From assembly GCA_045660325.1 (NCBI GenBank), contig JAZRDO010000037.1, forward strand, positions 1 through 27,278: a stretch of DNA of 27,278 nt, written 5' to 3'. The notes below the pieces were generated by a model, which saw nothing but the letters and a program-made list of their open reading frames with translations, was not told the origin of the DNA and made no database searches. A program made the translations under genes and the position numbers. The DNA comes from SVTX01 sp045660325. Its GTDB lineage: Bacteria; Bacillota; Clostridia; Oscillospirales; CAG-272. Position 1 is the stretch's first letter, and every line of letters begins with the position of its first letter. This document shows, piece after piece, positions 21,324-27,278 of this stretch.

Positions 21324-23006
21324 ATGGCACGCGTATTTGATAAATTTGAAGCTCTCCAGAGCAACACCACCGACCCCAGAGTAAGAAGATATCTTACACC
21401 CAAGAGAGTCGTTCTCACACAGGGCCTTGTAACAAACCCCGAGGCAGTTTTGCTTGAACGAACAAACCAGATCACACTCGATGCAGGCGTGAGATGTACT
21501 CTCCGCAACGCCCCCGGTCAGCCCAACGCGGCGATCCTCGTTGACTTCGGAATTGAATTCCCCGGCTCCTGCCGTCTTATGATATGGAACGTATTTGGCA
21601 GAAATAACCGTGCGGACATTCTCGTTCGCTTCGGCGAGAGCGTTTCCGAGGCTATGACTCCCCTCTTTACAAAGAACGCGGGCAACGACCACGCGATCCG
21701 CGACAGAGTTATGAACGTTGGCTTCCTCTCCGCAACGGAAACAAACGAATCGGGCTACCGTTTCGCTTACATTGAGCTTCTCGAGCCCAACGGTCTTGTT
21801 GAATTCAAGGCTATTCAGGGCGTATTTACATACCGCGATCTCGAATACCGCGGCTCATTCGACTGCAGTGATCCTATGCTCACAAAAATTTGGGATACCG
21901 CCGCTTACACCGCTCACGTTAATATGCAGGAATATCTCTGGGACGGCATCAAGCGCGACCGCCTCGTTTGGATCGGCGACATGCACACCGAGATCAACAC
22001 TATCCTCGCAGTGTTCGGCTACGACGACATTATCGCTAAATCCCTTGACCTCGTGCGCGACGAAACGCCCGTAGGCAAGTGGATGAACAGCATCTCCGCA
22101 TACACTATCTGGTGGCTTCTTATGCACGTGGATCTCTACCGCACAAGAGGTAACCTTGAATACTTGAAGGAGCAGAGAGACTACCTCTGCGGAATCCTCA
22201 ACATCTTCTGCGACCTCGTTGACGAGGACGGCGCGGAAAAGCTTCCCGACATCCGCCTTCTTGACTGGCCCAACCACGACAACCCGAAGGCTGAGCACGC
22301 GGGCTTCCAGGGACTTCTTAAGATGGCTCTCGACAACGGCGCTTACCTTCTTAACATTCTCGGCGAGACAGAGCTCGCAGAAAAGTGCCTTACAGTTGCT
22401 GAGCGCATGAAGAAGCACATTCCCGACTCCGACGGTTCAAAGGCGGCGGCATCCATGCTCGTTCTCTCGGGCCTCTGCGATGCAAAGGAAATTAACGACA
22501 CAGTTATCGCTCCCGGCGGAGCTCACGGCTTCTCCACATTCTTCAGCTACTACATCCTCAAGGCGAAAGCTATGGCAGGCGATATGGAGGGCGCGCTCCG
22601 TGATATGAAGACGTACTTTGGCGGTATGCTCAGCGTAGGAGCTACAACGTTCTGGGAGGACTTCAATATCGATTGGCTTGAAAATGCCGCTCCCTTGACC
22701 GAGCCCGTACCCGAAGGCATGCGCGACATTCACGGCGACTTCGGTGGCTACTGCTACGTAAACTTCCGTCACTCCCTCTGCCACGGCTGGGCATCGGGCC
22801 CCTGCCCCTTCCTCTCTCACTTCGTTCTCGGCGTTCAGGCGCTCTCGCCCGACACGTACGAGGTAAAGCCCAACCTCGCTTATCTTGACTGGGCACGCGG
22901 TACATACCCCACGCCCTGCGGTAATATTGAGGTTGACGTAAGAAAGGTTAACGGCGAAACAGTCGTTGATATCAAGGCGCCCGAAGGAATCAAGATCGTA
23001 AGATAA
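21324..23006 (+). CDS. GH78-like glycoside hydrolase (alpha-L-rhamnosidase family)
   Basis: The 560-residue protein has an N-terminal beta-rich domain (about 1-175) and an alpha/alpha-barrel domain. DGIKRDRLVWIGD at 207-219 aligns with the GH78 active-site block, and FWEDF near residue 442 with the second acidic site. GYCYVNFRHSLCHGWASGP further on fits the same fold. The classical block reads RDERLGW; here the Glu is absent, a variant seen in a distinct subgroup, so rhamnose specificity is not assured. There is no signal peptide, so it acts on imported oligosaccharides or glycosides. It has its own promoter but no clear terminator before trkA, 42 bases downstream, so readthrough into trkA is possible. 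The ribosome binding site (GCAGG) is modest. Confidence 0.85.
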   Translation: MARVFDKFEALQSNTTDPRVRRYLTPKRVVLTQGLVTNPEAVLLERTNQITLDAGVRCTLRNAPGQPNAAILVDFGIEFPGSCRLMIWNVFGRNNRADILVRFGESVSEAMTPLFTKNAGNDHAIRDRVMNVGFLSATETNESGYRFAYIELLEPNGLVEFKAIQGVFTYRDLEYRGSFDCSDPMLTKIWDTAAYTAHVNMQEYLWDGIKRDRLVWIGDMHTEINTILAVFGYDDIIAKSLDLVRDETPVGKWMNSISAYTIWWLLMHVDLYRTRGNLEYLKEQRDYLCGILNIFCDLVDEDGAEKLPDIRLLDWPNHDNPKAEHAGFQGLLKMALDNGAYLLNILGETELAEKCLTVAERMKKHIPDSDGSKAAASMLVLSGLCDAKEINDTVIAPGGAHGFSTFFSYYILKAKAMAGDMEGALRDMKTYFGGMLSVGATTFWEDFNIDWLENAAPLTEPVPEGMRDIHGDFGGYCYVNFRHSLCHGWASGPCPFLSHFVLGVQALSPDTYEVKPNLAYLDWARGTYPTPCGNIEVDVRKVNGETVVDIKAPEGIKIVR

Positions 23007-23048
23007 ACAAATCAGTCCTTATCCTTGGACATAAATGAAAGGTACACA

Positions 23049-24416
23049 ATGAAGGTTGTAATTATTGGTAACGGCGGCGTAGGCGAGACACTCGTTGAAT
23101 ATATATGCCGCGAGGGACACAACGTTACCGTTATTGACGAAGATCCCGAGACCATTGACGCCGTCGTAAACAAATACGACGTTATGGGTATTATTGGAAA
23201 CGGCTCAAGCGTACATACGCAGAAGGAGGCGGGTATGGAATCCGCCGACCTCGTTATTGCCGTATCCCCCAGCGACGAGGTAAATATAATTTGCTGTATG
23301 ATCGCGCGCCGCTTGGGAGCGAAGCATTCCATAGCCCGAGTAAGAGACCCAAGATATCTCAAGCAGAATACCTTTATGTGCCGCGAGCTTGGAATCGATA
23401 TGATAGTAAACCCCGAGTACGAGGCTGCAAGAGAGGGCGCAAAGCTCACCCGCTTCCCCGCGGCGATGAAGCTGGACAAGCTCGCTCAGGGACGAATCGA
23501 GGTTGCGGAGATATTCATAGGCGAAAATCATCCTCTTATCAACGTTGCCCTCAAGGATTTCAAAAATAAATTCAGTACGAACGCGCTTATTTGCGCGGTA
23601 CGTCGCGGCGACGAGACTCTTATTCCCGCGGGCGATTTCGTAATATGCCGCGGCGACTACATATCCCTTACCGCATCCCGTACGGATATTACCGATCTTT
23701 TCTTAAAGTTCGGCGCTATAAACAAGCACAACAGAATAAAAAGCGTTATGATCCTCGGCGGCGGAAGAATTTCTAGATATCTCGCCTCCTTCCTCTCGAA
23801 CGAATTCAGCGTAAAGATCATTGAATCCAATCTTGAGGTGTGCGAAGCTCTCGCGGAGGATTTCCCGAAGTGCGAAATAATTCACGGTAACCCCGCAGAC
23901 CCCGACGTTTTACTTGAAGAGGGCATTGATTCGACCGACGCATGCATCCCCTTGACGCGCGACGACAGCGCAAATATCATTGTTTCTCTCTTTGCCAAGA
24001 CAAGAAACGTAAAGAAGGTCATTTCCTATATCTCCTCTTCCTACGTCAAGCTGTCCGAAAGCTCGGGTATCGATACTCACATCACCCCCAAGATGCTCGT
24101 CGTGTCCAAGGTGCTTGGTTACGTAAGAGGACTTGCAAATGCCGAGAGCCGCGACTCCAAGAGTGGCATCAAGGCGCTCTACACTATCGCAAACAACGGC
24201 GCGGAGGCGCTCGAATTCGACGTTGCGGAGGACTTCTCCGAGCTTTCCGTTCCCTTGAAGGATATAAAGCTCAAAAGAAATATTCTCATCGCGGCTATCA
24301 TCCGCGGCGGCAACGTTATCTATCCCGGCGGCCTTTCCACCCTTGAGGTCGGCGACACCGTTATCGTTATAGGTAAATCCAACCGCCTCTACAATCTAAA
24401 CAACATACTTGACTAA
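23049..24416 (+). CDS. trkA: Trk potassium uptake regulatory protein TrkA
   Basis: TrkA is the cytosolic nucleotide-binding gating ring of the Trk K+ uptake system. The protein of about 455 residues has two RCK units. The first begins MKVVIIGNGGVGETLVEYI with the Rossmann glycines; the second begins VMILGGGRISRYLA near residue 232. Each is followed by a TrkA_C-type domain, the second ending YPGGLSTLEVGDTVIVIG. The length matches E. coli TrkA. The ATG at 23049 is chosen over an upstream TTG because the Rossmann strand starts there and AAAGG lies seven bases before it. trkH begins 13 bases after its stop, so both subunits are made together. Confidence 0.95.
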   Translation: MKVVIIGNGGVGETLVEYICREGHNVTVIDEDPETIDAVVNKYDVMGIIGNGSSVHTQKEAGMESADLVIAVSPSDEVNIICCMIARRLGAKHSIARVRDPRYLKQNTFMCRELGIDMIVNPEYEAAREGAKLTRFPAAMKLDKLAQGRIEVAEIFIGENHPLINVALKDFKNKFSTNALICAVRRGDETLIPAGDFVICRGDYISLTASRTDITDLFLKFGAINKHNRIKSVMILGGGRISRYLASFLSNEFSVKIIESNLEVCEALAEDFPKCEIIHGNPADPDVLLEEGIDSTDACIPLTRDDSANIIVSLFAKTRNVKKVISYISSSYVKLSESSGIDTHITPKMLVVSKVLGYVRGLANAESRDSKSGIKALYTIANNGAEALEFDVAEDFSELSVPLKDIKLKRNILIAAIIRGGNVIYPGGLSTLEVGDTVIVIGKSNRLYNLNNILD

Positions 24417-24429
24417 GCGAGGTTATTTT

Positions 24430-25941
24430 ATGAATTTTAAAATGATTCGCTATATCATAGGTCAGCTCCTTTTGGTTGAGAGCGTGCTTATGAGCGTCCC
24501 GCTTATCACGTCTCTTATCTACGGAGAAACCAAAACAATGTGGGCGTTTATCATACCCATGCTCGTTATTGCGGCTATAGGTATTCTCCTTTCCGTCAGA
24601 AAGCCAAAGAATACCACGCTTGGCGTAAAGGAGGGCTTTATTATCGTAGGCGCATCCTGGATCGTGATGTCGCTCTTCGGATGTATCCCCTTTATAATCT
24701 CGGGCCTTATCCCGAATTTCTTCAAGGCATTCTTTGAGACCGTCTCGGGCTTTACGACAACGGGCTCGTCGGTTCTTGAGGCCGCAGACTTTGAAAAGCT
24801 CTGGAATCCCGCTTCCCGCGAGATCGGTATGCGCGGCATATTCCTGTGGCGTTCCTTTACCCACTGGGTAGGCGGTATGGGAGTTCTCGTGTTCGTATTG
24901 GCATTTATGCCCCAGCACGACCTTAAATCATCCCGCCTTGTATACATAATGAAGGCGGAAATGCCCGGCCCTAAGGTTGACAAGATAGTTTCAACTGTAA
25001 AGAGAACCTCAATGATCATGTACACCATTTATCTCGTTATGACGGCGATTCAGGTGGTTATGCTCCTCTTTGGCGGTATGGATCTTTACGAATCCCTCTG
25101 CATTTCCTTTGGAACGGCAGGTACGGGCGGCTTCTCAATCTGGGCGGACGGAATGCAGACAATGGGTGGCGCAAATTACAATTACTGTACTTGGGTCATC
25201 ACGGCATTTATGCTCCTGTTCAGCATAAACTTCAACCTTTATTTCCTTATTATCACAGGCAAGGCAGTTACGGCACTTCTCTCCGAGGAGCTTCGTTGGT
25301 TTGTCGGAATCGTTGCCGTGGCGATAGCTGCGATCACCGTGAGCATTTACACCGCCAATATTTACGAAAGCCTCACTGTAGGTGATGCTATCCGTGAATC
25401 CGCGTTTCAGGTCGCGACGATCATCTCGACCACGGGATTTGCGACCCGAGACTTTAATCTCTGGCCGAATCTCTCAAAGGTTATCCTTTTAATACTTATG
25501 TTCATCGGCGCGTGCGCGGGCTCGACGGGCGGCGGTATGAAAGTCAGCCGAATTATTATTACTCTTAAGTCCACTTGGACAAACGTAAGAAGAATGATCA
25601 AGCCCCGCGACGTCAAGGCGGTAAGATTTGAATCCAAGCCCGTTGACGCGGATACAAAGAGCGCGGCATTTGCATATTTTGTAATTTACGCGTTTATCTT
25701 CTTTATCTCATTTTTCTTGATCACCCTCTTTGACGGAGTGGATATTGAGACCTCGTTCTCATCGATAACCTCAACACTTAATAATATCGGTCCCGCGTTC
25801 GGTAAGGCGGGCCCTATGGCAAACTTTAATTTCTACTCCATTCCCTCTCTTATGGTGCTTTCTCTCAATATGCTGCTCGGCAGACTTGAGATATTCCCCA
25901 TTCTCTTCCTCTTTGCCCCCGCAACGTGGAAAAATAAATAA
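24430..25941 (+). CDS. trkH: Trk potassium uptake membrane protein TrkH
   Basis: TrkH is the K+-translocating membrane subunit that assembles as a dimer on the TrkA ring. The protein of about 503 residues has the expected pairs of membrane helices and four pore-loop segments: SGFTTTGSSVLE, TAGTGGFSIW, ISTTGFATRDF and LNNIGPAFG, each with the central Gly of the selectivity filter. GACAGSTGGGMKVSRI is the conserved intramembrane loop after the third pore. The C-terminus RLEIFPILFLFAPATW is typical. The ATG at 24430 has GCGAGG upstream; an in-frame TTG at 24409 overlaps trkA and is less likely. Confidence 0.95.
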   Translation: MNFKMIRYIIGQLLLVESVLMSVPLITSLIYGETKTMWAFIIPMLVIAAIGILLSVRKPKNTTLGVKEGFIIVGASWIVMSLFGCIPFIISGLIPNFFKAFFETVSGFTTTGSSVLEAADFEKLWNPASREIGMRGIFLWRSFTHWVGGMGVLVFVLAFMPQHDLKSSRLVYIMKAEMPGPKVDKIVSTVKRTSMIMYTIYLVMTAIQVVMLLFGGMDLYESLCISFGTAGTGGFSIWADGMQTMGGANYNYCTWVITAFMLLFSINFNLYFLIITGKAVTALLSEELRWFVGIVAVAIAAITVSIYTANIYESLTVGDAIRESAFQVATIISTTGFATRDFNLWPNLSKVILLILMFIGACAGSTGGGMKVSRIIITLKSTWTNVRRMIKPRDVKAVRFESKPVDADTKSAAFAYFVIYAFIFFISFFLITLFDGVDIETSFSSITSTLNNIGPAFGKAGPMANFNFYSIPSLMVLSLNMLLGRLEIFPILFLFAPATWKNK

Positions 25942-25958
25942 ACGGAAAGATTAATTTT

Positions 25959-26591
25959 ATGAATACAACTGCAAAATTTATTGTTTTTGAAGGTATAGAC
26001 GGCGCGGGCAAGACCACGCAGATCCAGCTTTTAGCGAAAGCTCTCTCCGAGCGCGGAATTGAATGTAATATCAGCGCTGAGCCCACAAAGCTCCCTATCG
26101 GTGTAAAGATAAGAGAAAAGCTCTCGGGCAGAGTTGAGTCCACTCCCATCGAGATGGCAGAGCTTTTTGCCGCTGACCGCGCTATGCACAATACCCACCC
26201 CGAATGTGGAATAAACAAGCTTCTCTCTGACGGCGTAACCGCAATAAGCGACAGATATTACTATTCCTCTATGGCTTATCAGGGCGCAGACATTGGACTT
26301 GACAAGGTAATGGAATTGAATCTCGGAAACCCCGATATCCGTCATCCCGACCTTTGCATCTTCCTCGATCTCACTCCCGAGAAGAGCCTTGAAAGAATAA
26401 ATGCCGCGGGCAGAGAAACCACCGAGATCTACGAAACGTACGAAATTCTTGAAAAGACACGAAACAAGTTCTTTGACATTTTAGATAAAATGGAGGAGCT
26501 TGGCGACAGAATAGTTAAAATTGACGCTTCGGGCTCAATTGACGAGGTTGCTGAAAGAATACTCAAGGCGGCTCTTGAAATTTACGAATAA
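25959..26591 (+). CDS. tmk: Thymidylate kinase
   Basis: This enzyme phosphorylates dTMP to dTDP with ATP for DNA synthesis. The 210-residue protein has the P-loop FEGIDGAGKTTQIQLL at residues 9-24, the DR(Y/H) block ISDRYYYSSMAYQGA near 96, LCIFLDLTPEKSLERI near 132, and a lid segment with Arg residues near 150. Length and motif order are normal. It follows trkH by 17 bases with a weak ribosome binding site, so it is probably read from the same transcript. A hairpin terminator follows directly. Confidence 0.96.
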   Translation: MNTTAKFIVFEGIDGAGKTTQIQLLAKALSERGIECNISAEPTKLPIGVKIREKLSGRVESTPIEMAELFAADRAMHNTHPECGINKLLSDGVTAISDRYYYSSMAYQGADIGLDKVMELNLGNPDIRHPDLCIFLDLTPEKSLERINAAGRETTEIYETYEILEKTRNKFFDILDKMEELGDRIVKIDASGSIDEVAERILKAALEIYE

Positions 26592-26604
26592 TATAACAAA
26601 AAAG

Positions 26605-26630
26605 AAAACGGCAGAAATGCCGTTTTTCTT
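26605..26630 (+). terminator. Terminator after tmk
   Basis: AAAACGGCA (26605-26613) and TGCCGTTTT (26618-26626) form a 9-bp stem with a GAAA loop, followed by more T. Confidence 0.85.
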
Positions 26631-26678
26631 TCTGTTTTATATTAAATAAGAATTTTAAGACTTTTTTTGTAAAAGCTA

Positions 26679-26707
26679 TTGACAAAGTAAAAATTTTGTG
26701 ATATTAT
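26679..26707 (+). promoter_or_regulatory. Promoter of the tRNA-Ser gene
   Basis: TTGACA (26679-26684) and TATTAT (26702-26707) with a 17-base spacer, 36 bases before the mature tRNA 5' end. Confidence 0.85.
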
Positions 26708-26743
26708 ATTTTAGTCGTCAAGAACGACAACCAATAAGACTTT

Positions 26744-26835
26744 GGAGAAGTCGCGTAGTTGGTCGAGCGCGCACGATTGGAAATCGTGTAACCGTCAAAA
26801 GCGGTTCGAGGGTTCGAATCCCTCCTTCTCCGCCA
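26744..26835 (+). tRNA. tRNA-Ser (anticodon GGA), CCA encoded
   Basis: GGAGAAG (26744-26750) pairs with CTTCTCC (26825-26831), followed by discriminator G and an encoded CCA (26833-26835). The anticodon stem is CACGA/TCGTG around the loop TTGGAAA, giving anticodon GGA at 26779-26781, which reads UCC and UCU. A long variable arm (AACCG/CGGTT) marks the class II tRNA expected for serine. The T arm is GAGGG-TTCGAAT-CCCTC. It has its own promoter and terminator. Confidence 0.96.
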
Positions 26836-26875
26836 AAAATAAAACCACCCAATCGGGTGGTTTTATTTTTTATTT
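26836..26875 (+). terminator. Terminator of tRNA-Ser
   Basis: Arms 26836-26850 and 26855-26869 pair perfectly over 15 bp around an AATC loop, and a T-run follows. The remaining 26876-26974 holds the leader of the next gene and no other feature I can support. Confidence 0.9.
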
Positions 26876-26912
26876 ACCGATGAGCAGGCTGACGGTACCG
26901 ATGGGGCCTTTT

Positions 26913-26944
26913 TTGCAAAACAGTCAAAAATAAAGTGCTATAAT
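26913..26944 (+). promoter_or_regulatory. Possible promoter of the ABC ATPase, long spacer
   Basis: TATAAT (26939-26944) is clear. The best -35 is TTGCAA (26913-26918), 20 bases away, longer than the 17 seen elsewhere in the window. Spacers of 19-20 bases are typical of MerR-type activated promoters, but no MerR gene is in view. Confidence 0.35.
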
Positions 26945-26974
26945 CCAAACACTACCTGTAACAAGGAGGAAGTT

Positions 26975-27278
26975 ATGGAAGCCATAAAAACCATTGGCCT
27001 GACCAAAAAGTACAACCGCCTGACCGCTGTGGATAACCTGAACCTGACCATTGAGCAGGGAGAGATATTCGCTTTGGTGGGGGTAAACGGAGTCGGAAAA
27101 CCTACAACCATTAAGATGCTGTGCTGCCTTACGCACCCAACCGCAGGAGAAGCCTTTGCCGGCGGAAAAAGCATTGTATGTGACCCTTTGGCGGTAAAAG
27201 GAATCATAGGCGTTTCGCCGCAGGAAACCGCCGTAGCCCCCAACCTGACGGTAAAAGAAAACCTTGAACTTATGAGTG
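26975..27278 (+). CDS. ABC transporter ATP-binding protein, partial at window edge
   Basis: The first 101 codons of an ABC ATPase are present and run off the window. AAGGAGG lies six bases before the ATG. The N-terminus MEAIKTIGLTKKYNRLTAVDNL is typical in layout of export-type ATPases paired with ABC-2 permeases. The Walker A motif reads GVNGVGKP, where the residue after the catalytic Lys should be Thr or Ser; codon CCT at 27101-27103 differs by one base from ACT. The Q-loop (VSPQETAVAPNLTVKENL) is normal. Leu is mostly CTG here, while neighbouring genes use CTT and CTC, which suggests a different origin. It may be a decayed or mis-sequenced gene. Confidence 0.8.
   Translation, partial: MEAIKTIGLTKKYNRLTAVDNLNLTIEQGEIFALVGVNGVGKPTTIKMLCCLTHPTAGEAFAGGKSIVCDPLAVKGIIGVSPQETAVAPNLTVKENLELMS

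Noticed and set aside
26744..26835. Proven attachment site of a mobile element at tRNA-Ser
   Set aside because: No second copy of the tRNA 3' end and no integrase are in the window; kept only as a question for the flanking sequence.
1..27278. CRISPR array, insertion sequence or prophage
   Set aside because: I saw no regularly spaced repeats, transposase, integrase or phage structural genes.

Overview
The window looks like chromosome from an uncultured member of the Bacillota, most likely class Clostridia. The evidence is the trmK–nif3 gene pair, a DUF1858 redox protein, a GlpA / FAD-oxidoreductase / DUF1667 operon, a COG2984/4120/1101-type ABC transporter, strong AGGAG-type ribosome binding sites, many TTGACA-N17-TATAAT promoters and U-tract terminators. 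TGA is an ordinary stop here: at least six intact genes end in it, and RF2 is encoded.

Layout. Positions 1-3840 (minus strand) hold trmK, nif3, a PPP-type phosphatase and an RlmD-like rRNA methyltransferase in a tight operon, plus a small DUF1858 protein with its own promoter and terminator. prfB (plus) follows at 4027-5136. Positions 5180-7711 form a visibly AT-rich accessory cassette on the minus strand: a promoter, a 30-codon leader ORF, a terminator hairpin with a competing pairing, a lipoprotein, and a secreted metzincin-like protease. Positions 7832-17813 (minus) carry pyk, the three-gene FAD/Fe-S operon, a transporter operon ending in a SASA-family esterase, and a cytidylate-kinase-like gene. 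mntP and a BspA-type LRR surface protein (plus) occupy 17848-19491. prfC (minus) follows, then a GH78-like glycosidase, trkA, trkH and tmk (plus). A tRNA-Ser(GGA) with its own promoter and terminator lies at 26744-26835. The right edge has the start of an ABC ATPase whose codon use differs from the rest and whose Walker A motif is altered.

How the genes work together. Most of the window is housekeeping: translation termination (RF2, RF3), tRNA and rRNA methylation, glycolysis, glycerol-3-phosphate-type oxidation, K+ uptake (TrkA with TrkH), Mn2+ export and dTMP phosphorylation. The part least explained by known systems is the AT-rich cassette. Its leader resembles a translation-sensing transcription attenuator, and the downstream protease has an intact signal peptide separated from its start codon by an in-frame TGA, or alternatively by a one-base frameshift. 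It is the best candidate here for something undescribed, but its function cannot be read from the sequence.

Calls are from direct reading of the sequence and family motifs; no database search was run.
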